The position numbers were made by a program, and so were the translations under genes. A stretch of DNA of 64,000 nucleotides from SZAS-79 sp965279075 (GTDB lineage Bacteria > Pseudomonadota > Gammaproteobacteria > Burkholderiales > SG8-39). A model generated the notes under the pieces. That model saw only the letters and a program-made list of their open reading frames with translations, had not been told where the DNA came from and did not search any database. Where the stretch lies: the NCBI GenBank assembly GCA_965279075.1, contig CBDIHI010000010.1:1-64000 (forward strand). Direction: 5' to 3'. Positions 23,561 to 32,180 of this stretch are shown here, one piece after another (position 1 is the first letter of the stretch; each line of letters starts with the position of its first letter).

Positions 23561-24618
23561 GTGCCGACAACGCTATGAGGGACGATCTGCTCAAGACGGT
23601 CGACCGCGTATTCGAGGCGCACTGCGGCAAGCCCGTGCGTGAATCGGCCGAAGGCGGTGCATGGCCCGCGGACCTGTGGCGGGCGCTGGAGGAGGTGGGA
23701 CTCGTCACCGCGGCGCTCCCGGAAGCCGCGGGCGGTTCAGGCCTGGAATTCGGCGATGCGATGCTCGCCCTGCGGCGGACCGCGTACCACGCGGCGCCCG
23801 TACCGCTCGCGGAGACCATGCTGGCCGGGCGCCTGCTTGTTGCGGCCGGGCTTAAGGTGCCGCAAGGCGCACTGACCATTGCGCCGGTGCACGCCGGCGA
23901 CCGGCTGGAGATCGCGAGGTCCGCTTCCGGCTACTCGGTGTCCGGTATCGCGCGCCGCGTGCCCTGGGGCAACGACTGCGCCCATGTGGTGGTGGCGGGG
24001 TTGTGCGAGGGCAAGGCGATGGTCGGGCTCGTGCCTGCCGCCGGGTCCCGCGGTCCGGTCGAAAAGAACCTCGCCGGCGAGCCTAGGGTGGCGATGGAAT
24101 TCAAGGCGGCGCCGCTGCTCGAGGCCGGCCTGCTGGACGACGCGCCTGCGCGGCTGGAGTCCGAAGGCGCGTTGCTGCGCAGCGTGCAGATGGCAGGGGC
24201 GCTCGAGCGCACGCTCGAGTACGCGCTGCTCTACGCCAACGAGCGCGTCCAGTTCGGCCGCCCGATCGGCAAGTTCCAGGCCGTCCAGCACATGCTCGCG
24301 GTACTGGCCGGGCAGGTGGCGGCCTCGAGCGCGGCGGCCGACGCGGCGGTCGAGGCTTCAGGCACCCGCCCGGACGGCTTCATGGTGCCGGTGGCGAAAG
24401 CCCGCATCGGCGAGGCGGCCGGCAAGGCCGCCGAGATCGCGCACCAGGTCCACGGGGCGATGGGCTACACGCGCGAGCACAACCTGCACTATGTGACGCG
24501 CCGGCTGTGGTCGTGGCGCGACGAGTTCGGCAACGAGACCCGCTGGCAGGCGCGCCTCGGCCGCATGATCGCCGCCAGGGGCGCGGGGTCGCTGTGGCCG
24601 ATGCTGGCCGGGGCATGA
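23557..24618 (+). CDS. Acyl-CoA dehydrogenase, probable small subunit
   Basis: 353-residue acyl-CoA dehydrogenase homologue. It has the adenine-binding motif QFGRPIGKFQAVQHMLA (~232-248) and VHGAMGYTREHNLHYVTRR near the end, but its middle domain is degenerate and lacks the GMSEPxSGSD-type flavin loop. Complementary to the preceding protein and translationally coupled to it, which suggests an obligate pair. Confidence 0.9.
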   Translation: MSADNAMRDDLLKTVDRVFEAHCGKPVRESAEGGAWPADLWRALEEVGLVTAALPEAAGGSGLEFGDAMLALRRTAYHAAPVPLAETMLAGRLLVAAGLKVPQGALTIAPVHAGDRLEIARSASGYSVSGIARRVPWGNDCAHVVVAGLCEGKAMVGLVPAAGSRGPVEKNLAGEPRVAMEFKAAPLLEAGLLDDAPARLESEGALLRSVQMAGALERTLEYALLYANERVQFGRPIGKFQAVQHMLAVLAGQVAASSAAADAAVEASGTRPDGFMVPVAKARIGEAAGKAAEIAHQVHGAMGYTREHNLHYVTRRLWSWRDEFGNETRWQARLGRMIAARGAGSLWPMLAGA

Positions 24619-24631
24619 GGCAGGCGGCCGC

Positions 24632-26149
24632 ATGAACGACGCCATGCGCGCGCTCTGGCGGCCTGAGACGCCCTACGTGATCGGCGCGGTCCTCGTCCTG
24701 GTCGTGCTGCTCGCGCGGTTCCGTCCGCAGGAGCGCGGTTCCTACCTGAACACCTTGTGGCTGTTCGCCATCGGCATGGGCGGGCGTTTCGCCAGCGCGT
24801 CCATCGAGTCGATGGACTACCCGCGCGTGGCCGAGGTGCTCGTCGCCGTGTTCACGGTGGTCGCCTCGATCGGCGTGGTGCGGCTGTGCGGGTTCGCGCT
24901 GTTCCGGCTGTTCCTGCCGCTCGTGCGCCTGCGCACGCCGCGCATCGTCGAGGACCTGATCATCACGGCCGCCTACGTGGTGCTTGCGCTGATCCACCTG
25001 CGCGCCGCCGGGCTCGAACTGGGCGGCATCCTCGCGACCTCGGCGGTCGTCACCGCAGTGCTTGCTTTCGCGATGCAGGACACGCTGGGCAACGTGCTTG
25101 GCGGCCTCGCGCTGCAGCTGGACAATTCCATCCAGGTCGGGGACTGGATCAAGGTCGACGACGTTGTCGGCCGCGTGGCCGACATCCGTTGGCGGTTCAC
25201 TTCGGTCGAGACGCGCAACTGGGAAACGGTCGTGATCCCGAACAGCGTGCTGATGAAGGGCAAGTTTCAGGTGCTCGGCAAGCGTGAGGGCGCGCCCCTG
25301 CAATGGCGGCGCTGGATCCATTTCCACGTCGACCCGGGCGTGCCGCCGGCGCGCGTGATCGCGTCGGCCGAGACCGCCATCCGCGAGGCCGAGATCCAGG
25401 GCGTCGCGCAGGACCCGCAGCCGAACTGCGTGCTGATGGGGTTCGAGGAGGGCAACCTGCGCTACGCGTTGCGCTACTACCTGACCGATCTCGTAAGGGA
25501 CGACCCGACCGACTCAGCGGTCCGGGTGCACCTCTTCACCGCCTTCCAGCGTATCGGCCTGCGCATTTCGGAGCCCCAGCAGACCGTGCACATGGTCGAG
25601 GAGGACGAGGCGCACGCCGAGGCCGTCCGCAAGCGCGAGGTGCAGCGGCGGCTGGTCGCGGTCCGCGGCGTGGACCTCTTTTCCAGCCTGTCGGAGGATG
25701 AGCGCGCCGCCGTGGTCGAGCGCCTCCAGTACGCCCCATTCGCACGTGGGGAAACCCTCACCAAGCAGGGAAAGATGTCCCACTGGCTCTACATCATCGT
25801 GTCCGGCGAGGCGGAGATCGTGCACGAGCGCCCGGACGGCACGCGCCTGCGCGTGGGGAGCGTCACCGCGGGCGGGTTCTTCGGGGAGATGGGGTTGCTG
25901 ACGGGCGCGCCCCGCACGGCCACCGTGATCGCCACGTCGGACGTGGAGTGCTATCGCCTCGACAAGGAATCCTTCCGGGGGCTGCTGACCTCGCGGCCGG
26001 AACTGGCCGAGGACATCAGCCGCATCGTGGCCGAAAGGAGCCACGACAACGAGGTGACCAACGCCGCGGCCACGGCGGCTGCGGGAAGCGCGGATGCCCG
26101 CGGCGACCTGCTTGCCGGCATCCGCAAGTTCTTCGGCCTGGGCGCCTGA
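24632..26149 (+). CDS. MscS-family mechanosensitive channel with cyclic-nucleotide-binding domain
   Basis: 505 residues: four N-terminal membrane segments (~15-35, 45-60, 68-95, 108-130), then the MscS pore-lining helix and beta domain (TAVLAFAMQDTLGNVLGGLA, VGDWIKVDDVVGRVADIRWR), and a C-terminal CNB domain (~345-480) with an intact phosphate-binding cassette FFGEMGLLTGAPRTATV. This is the bCNG architecture, in which nucleotide gates an MscS pore. It lies 13 bp after the acyl-CoA dehydrogenase pair, perhaps in the same transcript. Ligand (cAMP, cGMP or other) cannot be read from sequence. Confidence 0.93.
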   Translation: MNDAMRALWRPETPYVIGAVLVLVVLLARFRPQERGSYLNTLWLFAIGMGGRFASASIESMDYPRVAEVLVAVFTVVASIGVVRLCGFALFRLFLPLVRLRTPRIVEDLIITAAYVVLALIHLRAAGLELGGILATSAVVTAVLAFAMQDTLGNVLGGLALQLDNSIQVGDWIKVDDVVGRVADIRWRFTSVETRNWETVVIPNSVLMKGKFQVLGKREGAPLQWRRWIHFHVDPGVPPARVIASAETAIREAEIQGVAQDPQPNCVLMGFEEGNLRYALRYYLTDLVRDDPTDSAVRVHLFTAFQRIGLRISEPQQTVHMVEEDEAHAEAVRKREVQRRLVAVRGVDLFSSLSEDERAAVVERLQYAPFARGETLTKQGKMSHWLYIIVSGEAEIVHERPDGTRLRVGSVTAGGFFGEMGLLTGAPRTATVIATSDVECYRLDKESFRGLLTSRPELAEDISRIVAERSHDNEVTNAAATAAAGSADARGDLLAGIRKFFGLGA

Positions 26150-26152
26150 GCG

Positions 26153-27115
26153 TTACTCGACCTTGCCGATCTTCTGGATCACCGCGGTGAGGCGCTTAGC
26201 GTCCGCGTCGAGGTAGGCCTGGAACTCGTCGGCGTCCTTGTAGACGACGGGCGCGCGCAGTTTCTCCATCGCCGACTTGAAGTCCGGGTCCTGCATGGTC
26301 TCGCGTGCGCCGCGGCGCAAGGTCGCCAGGACTTCCGGCGGCGTGCCTGCGGGCGCGAAGAACCCGGTCCAGACGAAGTATTCCACCTCGGGGAAGCCGA
26401 GTTCCTTCATCGTGGGTACGTCCGCGAAGCCCGCCACGCGCGCGGGCGCGAAGGTCGCGAGCGGCCGCAGCCGGCCGCCCGCCACGTGGCCGGCGATGGT
26501 CGCAGGAAGTTGCGTGATGGTCTCGACCTGCCCGCCGACGATCGCCGCGACCTGCTGCCCGCCGCCGCCGTAGGGGATGTGGTTCAGCTTGATGCCCGCG
26601 GCGTTGGCGAACATCTCCATGCCGACGTGCATCGTGCCGTAGTTGCCGGTGGAGCCGTAGGGGATCGCGCCGGGCCTGGCTTTCGCCGCGTCGACGAGGT
26701 CCTTCACGGTCTTGTACGGGCCATCGGCGCGCACGACGAGGAAGGCCGGGTCGGCGCTGATCAGCGCGATCGGCGCGAACTGCCTGATCTCGTAGGAGGG
26801 CGGACGGCCGAACAGGCGGTCCGACGCCGGGATCGCCGAGATGCTCGAGAGCGCCACCATGACGGTGTAGCCGTCGGGCTTCGCGCGCGCAGCGTAGGCC
26901 ATCCCAACGCCGCCGCCCGCGCCGGGACGGTTCTCGATGATGAAGCTCTGCTTCAGCACCTTGCCCAGCGAATGCACGAACGGCCGGCCGATCACGTCGG
27001 AGATGCCTCCGGGCGAAAACGGCACGACCACGGCGACGGGTTTGGACGGGTAGGCGTCCTGCCCGTGGACGGCGGGCACCGCGCACAGCGCGGCCAACAG
27101 CAGCAGTTTCTTCAT
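26153..27115 (-). CDS. Bug/TctC-family tricarboxylate-type solute-binding protein
   Basis: 320-residue periplasmic binding protein with a signal peptide (MKKLLLLAALCAVPAVHG). Family hallmarks: YPSKPVAVVVPFSPGG near the N-terminus, IENRPGAGGGVGMAYAARA, and PAFLVVRADGPYKTVKDLVD. Bug proteins are strongly expanded in Burkholderiales and usually bind carboxylates for TctAB-type or other importers; no tctAB is next to it, so it is an orphan. It is co-oriented with the downstream-reading alpha/beta hydrolase upstream of it (16-bp gap). Confidence 0.95.
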   Translation of the reverse strand: MKKLLLLAALCAVPAVHGQDAYPSKPVAVVVPFSPGGISDVIGRPFVHSLGKVLKQSFIIENRPGAGGGVGMAYAARAKPDGYTVMVALSSISAIPASDRLFGRPPSYEIRQFAPIALISADPAFLVVRADGPYKTVKDLVDAAKARPGAIPYGSTGNYGTMHVGMEMFANAAGIKLNHIPYGGGGQQVAAIVGGQVETITQLPATIAGHVAGGRLRPLATFAPARVAGFADVPTMKELGFPEVEYFVWTGFFAPAGTPPEVLATLRRGARETMQDPDFKSAMEKLRAPVVYKDADEFQAYLDADAKRLTAVIQKIGKVE

Positions 27116-27131
27116 GGTCTCCTCCGGTGTC

Positions 27132-28013
27132 TCAGGTATTGAATGCTTTTTTCATCTCCGCGAGCTGGAGCTTCACCAGGTCGCAGGTGGGGTCGATCAG
27201 CTGGTTGGCCACGTCGAAGTGGTTGAGTCCGTGCGGCACGACCAAGTCGACAGGATAACCGAGCCCGCGCCAGAGGTCCGCCATGGCCTGGGACTGCCGG
27301 TGGTACTCGGGCGTTTCGTCCACGGCCACGACCAGCGAAAGCGGCGCGGGGACCGGGTAGCGCTGGTGCAGCGGGGCGTTGCGCATCGCTTCGTCGGGAC
27401 TCATCTTCAGCGTCTTGTTGAGGTAAGACAGCCGGATCGCCTCCATGTCGAACAGGCCGCCGATCGAGCAGGCCCCCTTGACCAGGCCCGCAGGGAGTCC
27501 GGGGCCGAAGGCCGGCCAGTCGGTGGCGAGCAGCATCGCCGCCAGGTGCCCGCCGGCCGAGTGGCCGCAGACGTAGATGCGGTCCGGGTCGGCGCCGTAG
27601 GTATGCGCGTTGCGCCACAGCCAGGCCAGCGCAGCCCGGTTCTGGCGCACGATCTCGTCCATCGAGGCATCCGGCGCCAGGCTGAAGTTGTTGACTGCGG
27701 TCGCGATGCCGTGCGGGCGCATGCCTTCGGCCACGTAGCTGTAGTCCGCCTTGTCCAGCGAGTACCAGTAGCCGCCGTGGATGAAGACGAAGAGCGGTGC
27801 GCCCGGCTTCTCTGCGGGGAACAGGTCCAGCTTTTCCATCGGGCCCGGCCCGAAGGCGAGGTCGAGGTGGCAGGGGAGCTTCCTGCAGGTTTCAAGGCTC
27901 CACAGCCGCCAGTTGGCGAAGTGGACCTTGTAATCGGGCCAGCGAAGGCGGTTGTTGTATTGGGCGTCGAGCCCGGCCTGGTCGTAATCGAGGTAGATCG
28001 TCTTGTCAGCCAC
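27132..28013 (-). CDS. Alpha/beta hydrolase, esterase/kynurenine formamidase-like
   Basis: 293 residues with an HGGYW oxyanion motif (79-83), nucleophile elbow CGHSAGG with Ser152, Asp in VAVDETPEY (~233) and His in HGLNHFDV (~264). This arrangement is typical of the HSL-like/arylformamidase group acting on small esters or N-formyl compounds. Its neighbours (FmdA-type amidohydrolase, amidase) support an amide or formamide substrate, but this is inference. No signal peptide. Confidence 0.88.
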   Translation of the reverse strand: MADKTIYLDYDQAGLDAQYNNRLRWPDYKVHFANWRLWSLETCRKLPCHLDLAFGPGPMEKLDLFPAEKPGAPLFVFIHGGYWYSLDKADYSYVAEGMRPHGIATAVNNFSLAPDASMDEIVRQNRAALAWLWRNAHTYGADPDRIYVCGHSAGGHLAAMLLATDWPAFGPGLPAGLVKGACSIGGLFDMEAIRLSYLNKTLKMSPDEAMRNAPLHQRYPVPAPLSLVVAVDETPEYHRQSQAMADLWRGLGYPVDLVVPHGLNHFDVANQLIDPTCDLVKLQLAEMKKAFNT

Positions 28014-28084
28014 TGGTCGGGGTCCTTGTCGCGAAGGCGGGCGATGTTAGCATCAGGCGGAAGGAACAGATCAAAGGGATTCGC

Positions 28085-29020
28085 ATGGCACACCATACCC
28101 TCAGCGCCGCGCCGGACACCGTCCACTGGGGCTACTTCGACGCGAAGCTGAAACCGCAGATCACCATCGATTCGGGCGATACGGTGACGCTGCACTGCGT
28201 CTCCGGCGCGCCGGGGGACGTAGGCCAGCGCACGGACCTGCTGCCCGAGCACCGCCGGATCATCGACACGATGAAGCCTTTCCTCGGCCCGCACATCCTG
28301 ACCGGCCCGGTGGCGATTCGCGGCGCGCAGCGCGGGGACACGCTCGAGGTGCGCATCAAGGACGTGCAGTTGCGGGTCGACTGGTCGTACAACGGCTTCA
28401 AGCCGCTGCGCGGCACCCTGCCGGAGGACTTTCCCCGTCTGCGCACGATCCACGTCCCGCTCGACCGCCAGAAGATGACGGCCAAGCTCCCCTGGGGGCC
28501 GACGATCCCGCTGCGGCCGTTCTTCGGGATCATGGCCGTGGCGCCGCGCCCCGAATACGGCGCCGTGTCCTCGGTCGAGCCGCGCGAGTTCGGCGGCAAC
28601 ATCGACTGCAAGGAGCTGGTCGCCGGGACGACGCTGTTCCTGCCCATCTGGGCCGATGGCGCGTTGTTTTCCGCCGGCGACGGCCACGCGGTGCAGGGCG
28701 ACGGCGAAGTGAACCTCCAGGCGCTGGAAACCCCCATGAGCGGCACCTTCGAGCTGGTCCTGCACAAGGGCCTGTCCCTTACGTTCCCCCGCGCCGTCAC
28801 GCCTACGCACTACATCTCGATGGGTACGGATCCCGACCTTGACGATGCCGCCAAGCAGGCGCTGCGCGAGATGATCAAGTGGCTGGTGGAGCTCAAGGGT
28901 TGGACCCCGGATGACGCGTATTGCTTCTGCAGCGTGGCCTGCGACCTGCGAGTCACCCAGCTGGTCGACGGCTTCAAGGGCATCCACGCGATGGTCGACA
29001 AGAAACTGCTCGAGTACTGA
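28085..29020 (+). CDS. Acetamidase/formamidase family protein
   Basis: 311 residues from ATG 28085 (MAHHTLSAAPDTVHWGYF); AAAGGG lies upstream. FmdA/AmdA-type hydrolase releasing ammonia from short amides. Family segments: LTGPVAIRGAQRGDTLEVRI, the FFGIMAVAPRP loop, GGNIDCKELVAGTTLFLPIWADGALFSAGD and GDGHAVQGDGEVN, which contain the metal/catalytic region. The C-terminus YCFCSVACDLRVTQLVDGFKG is also typical. It is divergent from the alpha/beta hydrolase and followed by an amidase at 7 bp. Confidence 0.92.
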   Translation: MAHHTLSAAPDTVHWGYFDAKLKPQITIDSGDTVTLHCVSGAPGDVGQRTDLLPEHRRIIDTMKPFLGPHILTGPVAIRGAQRGDTLEVRIKDVQLRVDWSYNGFKPLRGTLPEDFPRLRTIHVPLDRQKMTAKLPWGPTIPLRPFFGIMAVAPRPEYGAVSSVEPREFGGNIDCKELVAGTTLFLPIWADGALFSAGDGHAVQGDGEVNLQALETPMSGTFELVLHKGLSLTFPRAVTPTHYISMGTDPDLDDAAKQALREMIKWLVELKGWTPDDAYCFCSVACDLRVTQLVDGFKGIHAMVDKKLLEY

Positions 29021-29027
29021 CCTCATC

Positions 29028-30443
29028 ATGGCCGACGAACTCTGGCGCTGGGACGCGGTACGCATCGCGAAGGCGGTGAAGGCGCGCGAGATCTCCGCGC
29101 GCGAGGCGGTGGGTTCGTGCGTCGAGCGCATGCACGCGGTGAACCCCGCGCTGAACGCGGTCACGCGGGACCTTTCCGCGCAGGCGCTTGCCGAGGCCGG
29201 CGAACTCGATGCGGCCATCGCGCGCGGCGAGCCCGTCGGGCCGATGGCCGGCGTGCCGGTGACGATCAAGCAGAACATCGACCAGGCGGGATGCCCGACC
29301 AGCAACGGCGTGGTCGCCTTCGAGAAGATCGTCGCGCGGGAAGACAGCCCGGTCGTGGCGAACTGGAAGGCGGCGGGCGCGATCGTCATCGGCCGCACCA
29401 ACTGCCCGGCGTTCAGCGTGCGCTGGGATACCGACAACGACCTGTTCGGGCGCACCTACAACCCCTGGTCGCGCAGCCACACGCCCGGCGGCTCCAGCGG
29501 TGGGGCCAGCGCTGCGGTCGCGGCGGGAATCGGGCCGGTCGCGCACGGCAACGACCTCGGCGGCTCGGTGCGCTACCCGGCCTATGCCTGCGGCATCGTC
29601 GGCCTGCGCCCCTCGTTCGGGCGTGTGCCCGCGTGGAACCCGACCTCGCCGGCTGAGCGTCCGATGTGCACGCAGATGATGTCGGTGCAGGGGCCGCTTG
29701 CGCGCTCGGTGGACGACCTGAGGCTCGCCCTCGCCGCCATGGCCGCGCGCGACCCGCGCGACCCGTGGTGGGTGGACGCGCCACTCGCGGGGCCGGTACC
29801 CGTGAATCCCATACGCGTGGCCGTGATCACCGACGCCGCAGAGCTGGGCGAGTGCGCGCAGCACCCGGATGTGCTGGAGGCTGTCCGCAAGTCCGCGGCG
29901 TGGCTGTCCGAGGCTGGCTATGCGGTGGAAGTGGTGAAGACGCCGGGATTCACGCGGCCCGCGAAGCTCTGGGGCACGCTGCTCGGCAACGAGATCCGCT
30001 GCCTGATGATGAAGACCATCGAGACCGAGGGCGACGCGGGCGTGCGCAAGGCGGTGCTGGGCATGCTCGATGCGGAACCCGTCCTGACGGCCGGGGAGTA
30101 CATGGCGATGATCGCCGACCGGACGCGCCTCGTGCGCGAGTGGTTCCTGTTCCTGGAGAGGTATCCCCTCGTGCTGTCGCCGGTCTCCGCCGAGCCGCCG
30201 TTCGCCCATGGGTTCGACACGCAGGGCAACGCCAGGATGGCCGAGGTGCTGAAAGCGCAGACGCCCCAGGCGGCCCTGCCGCTGCTCGGGCTGCCCGGCG
30301 TGGCCGTTCCGACGGGTGTCGAAGACGGCCTGCCGATGGGCGTACAGATCATGGCGGCGCGCTTTCGCGAAGACCTCTGCCTTGACGCTGCCGCGGCCAT
30401 CGAGTCCCGCGCGGGCGTCCCGACCCCGATCGATCCCCGCTGA
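29028..30443 (+). CDS. Amidase (amidase-signature family)
   Basis: 471 residues from ATG 29028. The Ser-Ser-Lys triad is visible: Lys81 (PVTIKQNID), the GGSSGG glycine-serine loop around 154-159, and nucleophile Ser180 in LGGSVRYPA. Substrate not defined; the family covers indoleacetamide, nicotinamide and aryl/alkyl amides. GatA is unlikely: no gatB or gatC is nearby and the C-terminus differs. Probably co-transcribed with the acetamidase/formamidase-like gene. Confidence 0.93.
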   Translation: MADELWRWDAVRIAKAVKAREISAREAVGSCVERMHAVNPALNAVTRDLSAQALAEAGELDAAIARGEPVGPMAGVPVTIKQNIDQAGCPTSNGVVAFEKIVAREDSPVVANWKAAGAIVIGRTNCPAFSVRWDTDNDLFGRTYNPWSRSHTPGGSSGGASAAVAAGIGPVAHGNDLGGSVRYPAYACGIVGLRPSFGRVPAWNPTSPAERPMCTQMMSVQGPLARSVDDLRLALAAMAARDPRDPWWVDAPLAGPVPVNPIRVAVITDAAELGECAQHPDVLEAVRKSAAWLSEAGYAVEVVKTPGFTRPAKLWGTLLGNEIRCLMMKTIETEGDAGVRKAVLGMLDAEPVLTAGEYMAMIADRTRLVREWFLFLERYPLVLSPVSAEPPFAHGFDTQGNARMAEVLKAQTPQAALPLLGLPGVAVPTGVEDGLPMGVQIMAARFREDLCLDAAAAIESRAGVPTPIDPR

Positions 30444-30452
30444 AGGCCGCGC

Positions 30453-32039
30453 CTACTTCTCCAGGTACACCTTCGTGTAGTCCTGGAACCAGGACTGCGC
30501 CTGCACGAACCCCTTCACCTTCTTCGAGTACATGATCGGGTTCAGGTCGTGCACGACGAAGAGGTAGGGCGCCTCGTCGACGATCAGCTGGTGGGCCTGG
30601 GTGGTGCCACGCGAGAGTTCGCTGGGTTCGCTGCTCGTCTCGATGCGGTTGAGGATCCGGTCGTACGCTTCACTCTTGAAGTGGCCCCAGTTGGCGCCGT
30701 TCGGCCCGCCGTTGCCCGAGAGCAGGTAGCGCGCCATCGTAGCGATGTCGATCGAGGGGCTGGAGATGTTCAGGCCGTCCACGCCGCGCGAGTCCTTGCC
30801 CGGAGCGCCATTGCGCCATGCGTTAAGCACCAGGCCCCACTCGACGACCTCGAACGTCACGTCGAACCCGCAGGCCGCGACCTGCTGCTGCAGCAGTTCG
30901 TTCATCGGCAGCGGCTGCATCTGGCCCGAGCCCGAGGTGGAGATCATCACCTTGAACGGGATGCGCTTGCCCTCCGGGTAGCCCGCGGCGGCGAGCAGCG
31001 CCTTCGCTTTGGCCGGGTTGTACTTGTATTGCTGCGCCGGAGTGCCGAAGTTCGGGTGCTTCTTCGAGAAATAGCCGACCGAGGGCTCGGCCGTGCCGCC
31101 GACGAGCTTGACCACGGCATCGCGGTCGACGCAGTAGTTGAGCGCCTGGCGCACGCGCATGTCGCTGAACGGCGCCCTGGTGGTGTTGAGCGACCACGGC
31201 CAGTAGTGCGGGTATGAATTTGTCGACAGCACGTAGCCGGCCTGTTTGAGGCTGGGGATCGCGTCCGGGGCCGGCGCCTCGATCCAGTCGACCTGGCCCG
31301 AGCGCAGCGCCGCGGTGCGCGTGTTCGCCTCGGGGATGGGCAGCAGCACGATCTTGTCGAGTTTCGGCACGCGCGCCTTGTCCCAGTACCCAGCGTTCTT
31401 CTCTAGTTCCGCGTTCTGACGCGGCGTCCAGCGCGCGAGCTTGAAAGGCCCGGTGCCGGAGGGCGCCTTCGAGTACTCGTTCCAGCTGCCGGCTTTGGCG
31501 AAGGCTGCGGGGCTGGTCATCAGCGGCCATACCATCAGCATCGGGAAGTAGGACAACGGGCGGACGGTGGTGACGCTCACCGTGTAATCGTCGATCTTGC
31601 GATACGACTTCATGTAGGGGTTCCGCGCGCGCGTGAGCCCGGCCGCCTGCGGCTCGAACTGCTTGGACTTGTCGTTCATGTAGCGTTCCATGTTCCACAC
31701 GAACGCGTCGGCGTTGAACGCGGAGCCATCGTGGAATTTGACGTCCTTGCGCAGCGTGAACACCCAGGTCGTAGGATCCTTGGCGTCCTGCTTCCAGGCG
31801 GTGGCGAGGCCGGGCCGCAGGGCGGCGGGCGCATCGCCCTTGGAGAGGTCCCAGAGGATAAGGCCCTCGAACACCGGGTAGCCGAGGAAGCGCATCCCCT
31901 CGAACCCGTTGTTCGGCATGCCGGTCGTGGTCGGAATGTCGCCGGCGGTCATGGCGATCCGAAGGGTGCCCTGCGCCCAGGCGGGTGCGGTGGCGAAGGC
32001 GGAGACGGCGAGCGCGGCGGCGGTGGCACGGCGGAACAT
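30453..32039 (-). CDS. ABC transporter substrate-binding protein (peptide/nickel family)
   Basis: 528-residue periplasmic binding protein of the DppA/OppA family (SBP_bac_5) with a signal peptide (MFRRATAAALAVSAFATAPA, cleavage near AWA). Typical motifs: VFTLRKDVKFHDGSAFNADA, GTGPFKLARWTPRQNAELEKN and VRQALNYCVDRDAVVKL. No permease or ATPase is adjacent, so it is an orphan in this window. It converges with the amidase. Confidence 0.94.
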   Translation of the reverse strand: MFRRATAAALAVSAFATAPAWAQGTLRIAMTAGDIPTTTGMPNNGFEGMRFLGYPVFEGLILWDLSKGDAPAALRPGLATAWKQDAKDPTTWVFTLRKDVKFHDGSAFNADAFVWNMERYMNDKSKQFEPQAAGLTRARNPYMKSYRKIDDYTVSVTTVRPLSYFPMLMVWPLMTSPAAFAKAGSWNEYSKAPSGTGPFKLARWTPRQNAELEKNAGYWDKARVPKLDKIVLLPIPEANTRTAALRSGQVDWIEAPAPDAIPSLKQAGYVLSTNSYPHYWPWSLNTTRAPFSDMRVRQALNYCVDRDAVVKLVGGTAEPSVGYFSKKHPNFGTPAQQYKYNPAKAKALLAAAGYPEGKRIPFKVMISTSGSGQMQPLPMNELLQQQVAACGFDVTFEVVEWGLVLNAWRNGAPGKDSRGVDGLNISSPSIDIATMARYLLSGNGGPNGANWGHFKSEAYDRILNRIETSSEPSELSRGTTQAHQLIVDEAPYLFVVHDLNPIMYSKKVKGFVQAQSWFQDYTKVYLEK

Positions 32040-32180
32040 GGCGGACCTCTCGTAGTGGAACGGGTGCCGGTGTTACGCAAGCGCTATGCCACGCGGGCGT
32101 TGCGTAGCGAAGGCGGGCCGCCGCAGGGGACAGGCGCTCCCCGGCAGTGCGGTCCCCGGGGGGGCGCACCAGAACCGGGA

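Noticed and set aside
32040..32180. Short inverted repeats between the SBP and lipoprotein genes (for example TACGCAA/TTGCGTA)
   Set aside because: Only 7-bp arms in GC-rich sequence, with no T-run or promoter; not distinguishable from chance.
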